Source: Desulfocorpusculum sp964414345
GTDB taxonomy: Bacteria > Desulfobacterota > Desulfocorpusculales > Desulfocorpusculum
Direction: 5' to 3'
Assembly (NCBI GenBank): GCA_964414345.1
Contig: CAYPWF010000008.1
Span: 1 to 64,000, forward strand
DNA length: 64,000 nt
Position 1 is the stretch's first letter; every line of letters begins with the position of its first letter. Below, one piece after another: positions 54,718 to 62,156 of the stretch. The notes beneath the pieces were generated by a model. That model did no database searches. It was not told where the DNA came from and saw nothing but the letters and a program-made list of their open reading frames with translations. The position numbers were made by a program, and so were the translations under genes.

Positions 54718-55378
54718 GCTCCCTTTCCCACCAAACCCCATGTCTTTGCCTGGCATAATCAGCATCCACTTTTCCGGTTAGAATAGCCCTGATTAAGGGA
54801 CGATTGGGCTTGATGAGAAGGGCCCCAAAATGGGCCATCACACCCAATAGGAAGAAGATGGTCCCAAAGGTGTGCACAAGGGTCACCCCCGTCACAAAAG
54901 CCGGTGGGAGAAAGAAATTGTCTAGGTTTTTTAACACCTTCAGAAGACCCGTCACCACCAGGATTGCACCCACGATTGCCATATAAGCATACGCATAGCG
55001 TTGCTCGGGCAGGAACTTATCCGCCTGAGGCTCTTTTCCCATCCCGAACATGGCCAGCACCGTTCGGATGGAGCCACCCAGATCCCCCTTTCTTGGGAGC
55101 AACCCCCTGTGTCCTGCAAGACCGTGGTAAAGAAAATGAAATAGCATGACGCTCACGAAAAGGATGGCCGCCATGTAGTGGATCTTGAGCTGGATGTGGA
55201 AATCCCCTGCCCAGCCCAGCAAGGGGAGTTTTGTCACCATGTACCGCTTGTACATGGGCAATTCACCGAACCCCGAAAAGATCAGAACCAACCCAGAGAG
55301 GGCCAAGAGCCAATGCTCGGCCAAATCCACCGCGGAATGCCTTTTCACCAAAGATCTGGGCATTTGTTTCTCCTGCAT
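54521..55378 (-). CDS. Formate-dehydrogenase-gamma-like cytochrome b subunit with extended tail
   Basis: 285 residues; about four membrane helices in the first ~215. His residues in HWLLALSGLVL, KIHYMAAILFVSVMLFHFLY and VHTFGTIFFLLGVMAHFGAL are where FdnI-type cytochromes bind two b hemes and quinone. The family normally ends just after W-W-E-R-E-L; here ~65 more Pro/Gly/Ser-rich residues are read antisense to the ABC exporter. Two starts (55378 and 55363) both have good ribosome sites. Confidence 0.82.
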   Translation of the reverse strand: MQEKQMPRSLVKRHSAVDLAEHWLLALSGLVLIFSGFGELPMYKRYMVTKLPLLGWAGDFHIQLKIHYMAAILFVSVMLFHFLYHGLAGHRGLLPRKGDLGGSIRTVLAMFGMGKEPQADKFLPEQRYAYAYMAIVGAILVVTGLLKVLKNLDNFFLPPAFVTGVTLVHTFGTIFFLLGVMAHFGALLIKPNRPLIRAILTGKVDADYARQRHGVWWERELRNEAAWRPPGPALGESSGQDASGKDVRKGPFEQGAPDGCLARGSSPDAAPICDELPARSKAGEL

Positions 55379-55381
55379 CGC

Positions 55382-56371
55382 TCAATCCTCCCTTTTACCT
55401 TTTCCTCTTTGAAACATTATGAGACCCAAGGCCCCCAGACCTGCAGCCACAGGCCCCCAGAGGAATCCTTTGGCCCAACTGTTCACCTCCCCGAGTTTTG
55501 CTTTTACAGGTCCCATGTGAGGCCCTTTCTTGGAGGAGAGGATTTCCTGATTGATCTTTTCAAAAGGTATCTTGCTCACGTACAAGGTGGCTGTGCCCCC
55601 GTTTTCCTTCTCGCCGTAAATCACTCCCCCAATGTCTTGAGCCCTCTTATGAGCCATTTCCCTGATCTCTTGCCTTGGTCCAAAAGCAAGGGGAGCTTCC
55701 ACACCCTTACGGGCTCTGCAGGCCTCCACGCAGGCCGGCACACCCCCTTTGCTGAGAATGTCATGGCAAAGATCGCATTTGTACATGACTCCACCGCCTG
55801 CCGGCATAGGCTGGAGCTTTAGGTATAGGCCCACCCCGCTTTGTCTTTGAGGGATCTGCCAAGGGCACACAGCCTTGCACTTGGCACCCCCCAGGCAAAT
55901 CCCGGGGTTTATAACCACAGAGCCGTCCTCGAACTTGTTCAGGGCCCCGAAGGGGCAGAGATTGGCGCAAGGTGGATTATCGCAGTGCATGCACCTTCGG
56001 GGGATGAAGATGTCTTTCCCCTGCACTTGAACCTTTTGCACGGTTATCCAGTTGTAGGGGGTGAGGGTGTCTATGACATCTCTTTTTTCTGACCAATCAT
56101 CATGGATCTTCTGAGGCCAGAGATCCTTTATGGGTTTCTTGGGCTCTGGGAAACGAGAGCTGTTTTTTCTCCTGCAGGCCTCCACACACCTGGGGATGGG
56201 CTCCCCCACGCACCCGTCGCAGAGGCTTAAGTCCACTAAGGTGGCAAAACGACCGGCCAGGCCGGCCCTTGCTGGGCTTGGGATCCCTGCACTGACGGCA
56301 ACCCCTGCGGCGGCTGCCACAGCGCCCCTTTTTAGAAAACCTCTTCTGCTCATACCTGCTTTGTAAGACAT
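55382..56371 (-). CDS. TAT-exported 4Fe-4S electron-transfer subunit (FdnH/HybA-like)
   Basis: 329 residues from ATG 56371 (GGAGGGA upstream). TAT signal S-R-R-G-F-L-K-R-G at the N-terminus, then several Cys motifs: LCDGCVGEPIPRCVEAC, RRCMHCDNPPCANLCPFGAL, CLGGAKCKAVCPW, YKCDLCHDIL and ACVEACRA, enough for four 4Fe-4S clusters. A C-terminal helix (WGPVAAGLGALGLIMF) anchors it at the membrane. It pairs with the cytochrome b gene four bases downstream. No catalytic molybdopterin or NiFe subunit is encoded here. Confidence 0.9.
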   Translation of the reverse strand: MSYKAGMSRRGFLKRGAVAAAAGVAVSAGIPSPARAGLAGRFATLVDLSLCDGCVGEPIPRCVEACRRKNSSRFPEPKKPIKDLWPQKIHDDWSEKRDVIDTLTPYNWITVQKVQVQGKDIFIPRRCMHCDNPPCANLCPFGALNKFEDGSVVINPGICLGGAKCKAVCPWQIPQRQSGVGLYLKLQPMPAGGGVMYKCDLCHDILSKGGVPACVEACRARKGVEAPLAFGPRQEIREMAHKRAQDIGGVIYGEKENGGTATLYVSKIPFEKINQEILSSKKGPHMGPVKAKLGEVNSWAKGFLWGPVAAGLGALGLIMFQRGKGKRED

Positions 56372-56433
56372 CCCCTTTCCCTCCATAAGCCTGGACCAGG
56401 ACACAGCCGAAAACCCCCTTCTTGCTGTGCATC

Positions 56434-56706
56434 TCAAGCCCAGTTGATGTAGCGGGAGACCGCCTTTTGAAACTCCCTGAGGCTCTCCCTGTTTCCCCTT
56501 TCCCCTGAGCTATCCCTCTCCAAACACTCCTCCAGGTATGCCTGGAGAACCACTGCCCCCACCTTCTTCATGGCAGCTGTCACGGCCGCAACCTGTGTCA
56601 AAACATCAGAGCAGAGGGCCTCCCTCTCGATCATGCCTGCAAGCCCCCTCACCTGCCCCTCGATCCTCTTGAGCCTCATTAGGATTTCCCGTCTCTCTTT
56701 TTCCAT
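56434..56706 (-). CDS. CsoR/CstR-family regulator (DUF156)
   Basis: 90 residues. All-helical DUF156 pattern: LMRLKRIEGQVRGLAGMIER, Cys in ALCSDVLTQVAAV, and second Cys in AYLEECLE. Copper-sensing CsoR has Cys-His-Cys; here the His position is Tyr, leaving two Cys as in the persulfide sensor CstR. That, and the adjacent sulfur-relay operon, argue for sensing sulfane sulfur rather than copper. A C-tract operator lies right before its ATG. Confidence 0.85.
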   Translation of the reverse strand: MEKERREILMRLKRIEGQVRGLAGMIEREALCSDVLTQVAAVTAAMKKVGAVVLQAYLEECLERDSSGERGNRESLREFQKAVSRYINWA

Positions 56707-56709
56707 ACC

Positions 56710-56726
56710 ATACCCCCCTATGGTAT
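56710..56726. promoter_or_regulatory. Candidate CsoR/CstR operator
   Basis: ATACCCCCCTATGGTAT directly precedes the regulator start on the minus strand. The ATA-C-tract-TATGGTAT form resembles known CsoR/CstR sites (pseudo-palindromes with G/C runs). A related CTATGGGGTAT lies at 56787-56797. Binding here would repress the regulator and the Fe-S/cytochrome pair. Confidence 0.55.
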
Positions 56727-56784
56727 ATAAATTAACAAACAAGCCTTTTGTGGTCAAGTGATTTTGTTTTTGTAAAATTTTTCT

Positions 56785-56797
56785 ATCTATGGGGTAT
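56785..56797. promoter_or_regulatory. Second C-tract half-site
   Basis: ATCTATGGGGTAT, the mirror of part of the 56710 site, about 75 bases upstream of it. It may be a second regulator-binding site; the spacing would place the promoter between the two. Confidence 0.35.
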
Positions 56798-56887
56798 CCA
56801 GGCAAATTTTGAGCTGCTGGTTTGGATGGCTGCTCTCAGATTGAAGATTTTCCAAAACTGCTCCAGGCCTGAAAAGCTTCTAGCCCC

Positions 56888-57079
56888 CATAATTCATGAT
56901 GAGAGGGCAATGCGGGCTATCTGAATGACATGTTAGGAAAAACGGGGCCATGCTCAAATGCACCCTGACTCCCCATTTCAGATTTTATTCTGCTTTTACT
57001 CGGAATATGTCGAAGCGTATCGGGGGTTTGGGGGCTTGAGCCCCCAAAGTCACGGGCTTTAAAGAATGATCCGGGCCAA
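56888..57079. repeat. Dispersed ~190-bp repeat, copy B
   Basis: Partner of 49378-49568 in the same orientation, diverged. The best conserved block is a nine-base-pair hairpin, TTTGGGGGC / GCCCCCAAA with loop TTGA, at 57027-57048. No ORF is shared between the copies in a meaningful frame. Confidence 0.75.
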
Positions 57080-57177
57080 AAGGGGGGGGAGACATCCCCC
57101 TGAGGCCAAATCTTCCGCAAAATCGAGCCCCTAAGTATCTAAGTGAAGAGAAATGCCATCACCCCCGTGACCAACTA

Positions 57178-57198
57178 CAGGTGATAATAGATCACCTG
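57178..57198. terminator. Palindrome downstream of the sulfur-relay operon
   Basis: CAGGTGAT / ATCACCTG with loop AATAG, 12 bases past the tusB-like stop. An eight-bp perfect stem without a T-run; it may act as a terminator or mRNA-end stabiliser, or as an operator. Confidence 0.4.
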
Positions 57199-57209
57199 CA
57201 CTCACCGGT

Positions 57210-57503
57210 TCAAAGGGCCAGCACCCGATTGGCCTCCAGTATCAACTCCACAGCACCCCTGTAATCCACAACCCCGGCTTCTTGAGCTTTGACACCCCTG
57301 GCCTCCAAATCCGCCTCCAAGGCCCAAAGCCTTCCTCTCAAAGAGGCAAGGTTTTCTGATAGACCTGAGCAGACACTCCTTAGGGCCAGAACAGCATCTT
57401 GGATCAGAAGCACTTGGTCCTGCTCCCTCACCCTTGGAAGCCACGTCTCCATGTCTCTCCTGGCCCAAGGGGACTTGCTGAAAACAAAAAGGGTCTCCAT
57501 CAA
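57210..57503 (-). CDS. TusB/DsrH-like sulfur-relay subunit
   Basis: 97 residues. LFVFSKSPWARRDMETWL and QDQVLLIQDAVLAL fit the small TusB/DsrH fold (S-K-S-P near the start, then V-L-L-I-x-D-x-V). The Cys that is active in DsrH is not at the usual place; one Cys (SVCSG) lies later. Last gene of a six-gene operon, 11 bases from the previous. Confidence 0.78.
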   Translation of the reverse strand: MMETLFVFSKSPWARRDMETWLPRVREQDQVLLIQDAVLALRSVCSGLSENLASLRGRLWALEADLEARGVKAQEAGVVDYRGAVELILEANRVLAL

Positions 57504-57514
57504 GATCTCCTCTG

Positions 57515-57871
57515 TTAAAAAGCCAAAAGCACCGAGGCCCCCCTCAAGAGGCTTGGAAGCTCATCTTCTTCAAGCCACCCATCGTGCTGCACAAGTTCCT
57601 CTTCTTTGATTCCCCTTTCCAGCAAAGAGGGCTTGTGAACCAGAAGCCTGGCCTCGTAATCAGAGCTCTGGGCAAAGACTTTGTAAAGGCTCTCTCTCCA
57701 GCCCAACCGTGTGCCATCCCCTCCCTTAACCAAACAGAACACCCCGTCTTCCAGGGCCACCACGGTTGTGCCCAGGCCCATAGCCGGCAAAGTCATTATC
57801 ACTCTAAAGCCTTCTGCTGCAGAGGCCTCTCCGTAAGGCCCACTGCGAATCAGGACCACCGCTTCCTTCAT
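57515..57871 (-). CDS. TusC/DsrF-like sulfur-relay subunit
   Basis: 118 residues from ATG 57871. VVLIRSGPYGEASAAEGFRV and TVVALEDGVFCLVKGG match the DsrE/F fold. Third subunit of the DsrEFH/TusBCD-type hexamer, most likely the F/C position, encoded between the E/D- and H/B-like genes in the standard order. Confidence 0.82.
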   Translation of the reverse strand: MKEAVVLIRSGPYGEASAAEGFRVIMTLPAMGLGTTVVALEDGVFCLVKGGDGTRLGWRESLYKVFAQSSDYEARLLVHKPSLLERGIKEEELVQHDGWLEEDELPSLLRGASVLLAF

Positions 57872-57884
57872 TTCCTTACTCTCC

Positions 57885-58235
57885 TCAGGGCCCCAAAGAG
57901 AAAAACCTGTCGCATGTGGCCACCATCTGGCCCAGTTGGCCCATCCCGGCCCTCTTAACTCCCGGCACCAAGTGCTCCTTCTGCAATCCTCTGTAATTTG
58001 CGCACTGCCCGCAGATGGCCACCTCAGCTCCCCTGGCAACCAGCTCCTGCACCTGGTGCCCAATGTTTCGGTCCCCCGTGGGCTTCATGAGCCCGCTGGC
58101 GTTTATCACCCCGTCCTCGAAAAGGAAAAGGGCCGCTTGGTGTCCCATATCCAAGGCCGCATTCAGGAGGCTCAAGGCAGTGTCTATGTTCTGCTGAGCG
58201 TAAGGGCCTGTGCGCACCATGATGCCTATCTTCAT
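57885..58235 (-). CDS. TusD/DsrE-like sulfurtransferase subunit
   Basis: 116 residues from ATG 58235. KIGIMVRTGPYAQQNIDTAL and FLFEDGVINASG fit DsrE; the segment EVAICGQCANYRGL holds two Cys at the position of the persulfide-carrying Cys of DsrE/TusD. It should accept sulfur from TusA-like donors. Confidence 0.86.
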   Translation of the reverse strand: MKIGIMVRTGPYAQQNIDTALSLLNAALDMGHQAALFLFEDGVINASGLMKPTGDRNIGHQVQELVARGAEVAICGQCANYRGLQKEHLVPGVKRAGMGQLGQMVATCDRFFSLGP

Positions 58236-58275
58236 AGCAGGGCTCTCCAAAGCAGTCTCAAGACCCTTCAAGAGG

Positions 58276-58752
58276 TCAGATAAAAAGGTTGATCTGGGAC
58301 TTACCTGCCTCGTTCAAGAAGCTGGCGACCCCCCCCACTTCGCAGGGCACTGCCAAATCCTCCCTGGTGACTCCCATGACATCCATGGACATTTGGCAGG
58401 CCACAAACTGCACACCCAGCTCCAGGGCTGTATCCAGAAGCTCCCTCAGGCTTGCCACCTTCTTGTCCTTCATCATTTTTTTTAGCAACCTGGGGCCTAT
58501 CCCCAACATGTTCATCCTGGAAAGAGGCATGTGCTCAAAGCCTCCCTTGTTCATAAAGCCCATCATGCGCTCTAGGACTCCACCGTGAGCCATGGCCTCG
58601 GATTTCTTGATCAGGTTCAGTCCCCAAAAAGTGCAGAAAACCGTAACCTGATAACCCATGCTGGCTGCCCCGGTGGCCAAAACAAGGGCCGCCATGGCCT
58701 TATCCATGTCCCCTGAGAAAAGAATCATGGACATGCGCCTTTCCTCGGTCAT
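58276..58752 (-). CDS. DsrE2-like protein (DsrE/DsrF/DrsH-like family)
   Basis: 158 residues from ATG 58752 (AAAGGAGGTGAGC upstream). The pattern MILFSGDMDKAMAALVLATG, VTVFCTFWGLNLI and VQFVACQMSMDVMG is that of DsrE2, whose Cys residues carry sulfur in rhodanese-TusA-DsrE2 clusters of sulfur-metabolising prokaryotes. Directly downstream of a tusA gene, as in those clusters. Confidence 0.88.
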   Translation of the reverse strand: MTEERRMSMILFSGDMDKAMAALVLATGAASMGYQVTVFCTFWGLNLIKKSEAMAHGGVLERMMGFMNKGGFEHMPLSRMNMLGIGPRLLKKMMKDKKVASLRELLDTALELGVQFVACQMSMDVMGVTREDLAVPCEVGGVASFLNEAGKSQINLFI

Positions 58753-58780
58753 GCTCACCTCCTTTTTTTGGCCCCACCGC

Positions 58781-59008
58781 TTAAGACTTGGCTATGTAAG
58801 CGGTTCGGATTTCCCCTTCTGATTCCAAAGCCTTGAGCTGGTTGCCGGTGGTCTCGCACCAAGCCCTCACATCCGCCTCGAAGCCTGGGTCATCCGCACT
58901 TACGGCCAGGATCTGTCCCTGGGACATCTCCTTAATGGCTTTGCTGAGCTTCACGATGGGCATGGGACAGGCCATGCCCCTGCAGTCCAAACTCCTGTCA
59001 GCCTGCAT
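58781..59008 (-). CDS. tusA: TusA/SirA-family sulfur carrier
   Basis: 75 residues with the diagnostic L-D-C-R-G-M-A-C-P-M-P-I-V-K: the C-P-x-P Cys is the persulfide carrier. Small, soluble, cytosolic. It lies between a DsrE-family gene and dsrE2. Confidence 0.94.
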   Translation of the reverse strand: MQADRSLDCRGMACPMPIVKLSKAIKEMSQGQILAVSADDPGFEADVRAWCETTGNQLKALESEGEIRTAYIAKS

Positions 59009-59067
59009 GGCGCATTTCCTCCTTATCCAAAAGATCGCCGTGACTCTAAGCTAACCCACGGCCATCA

Positions 59068-59445
59068 TCAATAGTTGAGCACAGCTTTGGCTGTGAGGAT
59101 CTCGCTCGTGAGGGTGGCTGCCGCCACCACCTGAGCCTGTGGGACAAGAAGTTGGGGATCCATTTTGCGGTGTTGGATGCAAGGGGAACAAACCAGGAGC
59201 CTCCCTCCCAGCTCCAGAAACCCGTCCAGCAAATCTTGCAAAGGAGGCAGACCCCCTGCAAACACATGGGATGCTGTCCCCTTAACCCCCAGCCACACAG
59301 CGTCCCCCTGAAGGGCCACCACAGCCTCGACCCCCATGGATAGGGCCGCGTTGGCCAGCACAAAAGGAAGAGTCGCCCGTTCGGGGTCTCCTGGTCCGTG
59401 TGTGGCAATGTACAGGATCTTCTGCTTCTCCTGTGCCTGGCTCAT
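59068..59445 (-). CDS. DsrE-family protein
   Basis: 125 residues from ATG 59445 (GGAGG eight bases upstream; an ATG at 59460 is also open). ILYIATHGPGDPERATLPFV and LVCSPCIQHR: the Cys pair sits where DsrE proteins carry sulfur. First gene of the sulfur-relay operon. Confidence 0.86.
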   Translation of the reverse strand: MSQAQEKQKILYIATHGPGDPERATLPFVLANAALSMGVEAVVALQGDAVWLGVKGTASHVFAGGLPPLQDLLDGFLELGGRLLVCSPCIQHRKMDPQLLVPQAQVVAAATLTSEILTAKAVLNY

Positions 59446-59492
59446 AAGCCTTTCCTCCATTAGCCTCGTAGTATATCTACAGGTACGAGTTT

Positions 59493-59514
59493 TATTTTAT
59501 CCCCCCTTTACCAT
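59493..59514. promoter_or_regulatory. C-tract motif upstream of the sulfur-relay operon
   Basis: TTTATCCCCCCTTTACCATAA resembles the ATACCCCCCTATGGTAT site before the CstR-like gene in its AT-C6-ACCAT order, about 50 bases upstream of the first start. It could be a second target of that regulator. The match is partial. Confidence 0.35.
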
Positions 59515-59517
59515 AAG

Positions 59518-60309
59518 TCAAACCACCCTTTCTCCAGGCTTTTTCATTTGCGACCACCTCCTCAAGCATTCTGCGGCGGCAAGGGCCGCAAGCCCCAAGC
59601 TCTCCTGAAATTGCTTTGATTTGAAACCCCTGTGCCACCTAAGGGTGCCAAGCTCGTCGCTCACCACCATGACCGAAGCAAAAGCCACACCACGGAAACC
59701 TGCCGCGCTCATGAGGGCCGAGCTCTCCATGTCCACGGCCAAAACCCCTTCCTTTTGATACAAGACCACCTTTTCTCTGGTTTCCCTGAAGACCGCATCT
59801 GTGGTCCAAACCCGACCCGCGTTAGGCTCCAGCCCTTCTTTCATCAAGCTCTCCTGCAGGAGCCTGAAGAGCTCCTGGTGAGGAATTGTCTTCATATGAG
59901 GAGCCAGATAGTGAGGGGAAGTCCCCTCCTCCACCAACGCGGAATCAGGAAGCACCACAGAGCCCACAGGCAGCCATGGTTGCAAGGAACCGCAAGAGCC
60001 CAGCCCCACCAAAGCCCCAGCCCCAAGGGCCACCAGTCTCTCCATGAGGACCACCGCTGCCGGAGCCCCAAAGGCAGGGCCTGCCACACCTATGGGACAG
60101 TCCCCCACTCCCAATGTCCAAAGCTTCCAAAAATCCAATTTTCTGCAAGGGGCTTGGGAGGCTCCCAGCTTTTCCAAAAGCAGCTTCAGATCAGGTGGGG
60201 TAAATCCCAGTATGATTCCCTCAGGAACTTCCTTCTCCCTCTTTCCCCTCCTGGGTTCCACCAAACACTCCTGAGGTCTCCAAAACACCTTATCCTCACA
60301 ATCTCTCAT
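59518..60309 (-). CDS. Nucleoside phosphorylase (uridine/purine type)
   Basis: 263 residues of the PNP/UDP phosphorylase superfamily: GVGDCPIGVAGPAFGAPAAV, LVGLGSCGSLQPWLPVGSVV, and the ribose-binding V-D-M-E-S-S-A-L, followed by VMVVSDEL. It cleaves nucleosides with phosphate to base and ribose-1-phosphate; base specificity not determined. It ends just upstream of the sulfur-relay operon. Confidence 0.9.
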   Translation of the reverse strand: MRDCEDKVFWRPQECLVEPRRGKREKEVPEGIILGFTPPDLKLLLEKLGASQAPCRKLDFWKLWTLGVGDCPIGVAGPAFGAPAAVVLMERLVALGAGALVGLGSCGSLQPWLPVGSVVLPDSALVEEGTSPHYLAPHMKTIPHQELFRLLQESLMKEGLEPNAGRVWTTDAVFRETREKVVLYQKEGVLAVDMESSALMSAAGFRGVAFASVMVVSDELGTLRWHRGFKSKQFQESLGLAALAAAECLRRWSQMKKPGERVV

Positions 60310-60327
60310 TTCCCCAGAGCCCTCCCA

Positions 60328-61170
60328 TTAGAAATCAAGAAAAGGTGAAGGCCCGTTCTTTGATGATGACTCCAGCCCGGGATACTCCAAGTCCATGTAA
60401 CCGCACTGCGGGCACTCCACGGTGACTCGCAAGAGCCCTTCCGTGAAAACACGAAGTTGCCTTTCCCTGAGCATGATCCTCTCAGGCTCCATATCTTGCC
60501 TTGTGAGCTCCCAAAGTGGAAGAATGGGAGCCTTGGCCCTGGGGAAATCCATGATGAGCCTGCGCACTCGTATGGTTTTGGAGAAGCAGCGAGGACAAGC
60601 TCCAACTCTCCTCCAGGCCTCTAAAAAGGCTTTGAGCTCCCCTTCTCCTCTTGCGGGAAGAGTAGCCCCGCCCACCAATATCCAACGCCCCAAAGTGGGT
60701 AGATTCCTTATTTCATTTACCAGACACCTGGTGCAGTAGCCCCTTTTCCCCCAAAAAAAGACCCCCTCTAGGCCACACTTGGGGCACCTCCCGGAAGTAT
60801 TCATTCCGCCCACCTGGGATGCAAGAAGTTCCTCCCAATAGTAAGGAAGATGCTCCCAGCATATTGACTGCCCATCAAGGCTCACTACCCCATGATTCCC
60901 CTTCCCGTTGCACACAACACATCTGCCGCTCGGGACCGGGAGGGTTTTTCTCTTAGGACCTGGGAACCACTCCCAGACAAGATCCTGCAAGGCCTCAACC
61001 GGAGCCCATCTGCCGCTACCTATCCACAGACCTCTCACACCGAAGCCCAAACAACCAGCCTCTTCTCTGAAGGCAAAAAGTACTCGGGAAGGAACAACTC
61101 TTCCCTCTTGCTCCAAGAGCCCCACCAGCTGGATGGCTTGGGAAAGTTCACTGGAAAGAATCTCTATCAT
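60328..61170 (-). CDS. Multi-zinc-ribbon protein of unknown function
   Basis: 280 residues with several C-x2-C pairs: CVVC, CPKC, CTRC, CPRC and CPQC, enough for two or more zinc ribbons. Between them are a His-containing CWEHLPYYW segment and a basic region. I do not recognise the family; nucleic-acid or protein binding is the plain guess. It precedes the phosphorylase by 18 bases. Confidence 0.65.
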   Translation of the reverse strand: MIEILSSELSQAIQLVGLLEQEGRVVPSRVLFAFREEAGCLGFGVRGLWIGSGRWAPVEALQDLVWEWFPGPKRKTLPVPSGRCVVCNGKGNHGVVSLDGQSICWEHLPYYWEELLASQVGGMNTSGRCPKCGLEGVFFWGKRGYCTRCLVNEIRNLPTLGRWILVGGATLPARGEGELKAFLEAWRRVGACPRCFSKTIRVRRLIMDFPRAKAPILPLWELTRQDMEPERIMLRERQLRVFTEGLLRVTVECPQCGYMDLEYPGLESSSKNGPSPFLDF

Positions 61171-61572
61171 GGCTCCCCGTTCAAATCATAGCTTCTTCTG
61201 GATCCGATTGTGAAGAAGAGCTCTTTCATCCCAAAAATAGCCATAGTTCTCCCTTTCAAACAAGCTTGCTCCATGAGGAGCAGGAAGCTTCTTGAAACAC
61301 ACAATGGGGCAAGTTATGATTCAGAAGATTTGGTTTTTTTCCAGCCCCTGAGGGCTTAAGAGGAATGGACACTGTAGGCTGACTTGGCGATATTATAGGC
61401 AAATCTGCTCTATAATCAAAGATACCCTCTTTTTCCGCCCCCCTCCAAGGTGGGACTGAATGTGGGAAAAGATGCAGGAGGCCTAAAGGGGGGAAGCCAC
61501 CCAAGAAACGGGTTTTGAGGAACAGCCTGGATCAGGAGAGATCTAGTATAGAAAAGCTTCAAGGGGGAGGCA
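61171..61572. other. Intergenic region between divergent genes
   Basis: About 400 bases with no supported gene, RNA or repeat. AT-rich patches near 61330-61420 and 61545 could carry promoters; nothing clearly matches a hexamer pair. Confidence 0.45.
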
Positions 61573-62040
61573 ATGGAAATTTTCTGCAAGGTGGTAAGCA
61601 AGCTTTCTTGCTTGGTTTTTGTGGGCTTCCTTTTGTTTGGTTGCGCGGCAGAGACCTACTACTACCCACCGCCGCCTGCCCCCCCACCCCCTAGACTTTT
61701 CCCAGGGGATCTACGGGTAACAGACCTGGACATGCGGCCTGATCCCATAGTCTCCGGGGAAAGGCCCAGATTCTCGGTTAGCCTCTTTAATAGGTCCCCT
61801 GTCTCAGGCTACGTCAGGGTGCTGGTCCTGGACAGGGATGAGCTTGTAGCCGAGGCAGTTGGGGTCCTGGTGCGGCCCGGGGCCAACAGGGTTGAGTTCC
61901 CAAGGAGCTCTTACCGCTTCCACCGCTCAGACCATTGTTTCACAGTAGAGGTGGACATAGAGGGGACTCGCCATCCGGTGGACCTTGCCCGCAGGTTTTG
62001 CGCACGAAGGACTCCGGCGGGATGGATCCTGGCCCCTTGA
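61573..62040 (+). CDS. Putative lipoprotein with CARDB-like domain
   Basis: 155 residues. Signal with lipobox LLFGCAAE, a proline-rich linker (YYYPPPPAPPPPRLFPG), then a beta-sandwich-like part (VSGERPRFSVSLFNRSPVSG, VLVRPGANRVEF) as in CARDB or DUF11-like adhesion domains. Likely outer-membrane or periplasmic. Function unknown. Confidence 0.68.
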   Translation: MEIFCKVVSKLSCLVFVGFLLFGCAAETYYYPPPPAPPPPRLFPGDLRVTDLDMRPDPIVSGERPRFSVSLFNRSPVSGYVRVLVLDRDELVAEAVGVLVRPGANRVEFPRSSYRFHRSDHCFTVEVDIEGTRHPVDLARRFCARRTPAGWILAP

Positions 62041-62093
62041 GCCAGGCCTGAGGAACAGGACGCGTTTCTAGGAAGTTCTCCCCCCAAAACTTT

Positions 62094-62124
62094 GCAGCCG
62101 GGCCCCATCTCGGGGCCCGGCTGC
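62094..62124. terminator. Strong hairpin terminator between convergent genes
   Basis: GCAGCCGGGCCCC pairs perfectly with GGGGCCCGGCTGC around ATCTC, a 13-bp GC stem, midway between the lipoprotein gene and the DUF4337-like gene. The flanks CTTTGC/TTTGC are T-rich only weakly. It likely serves both directions. Confidence 0.75.
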
Positions 62125-62156
62125 CTTTGCAAAGCGAGCCTTAAGAACAAATCACC

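Larger units (their letters stand above)
56798..57209. other. Non-coding region between two minus-strand operons
   Basis: About 410 bases holding dispersed repeat copy B and, at the right end, a palindrome after the sulfur-relay operon. No gene or RNA is supported. Confidence 0.5.
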
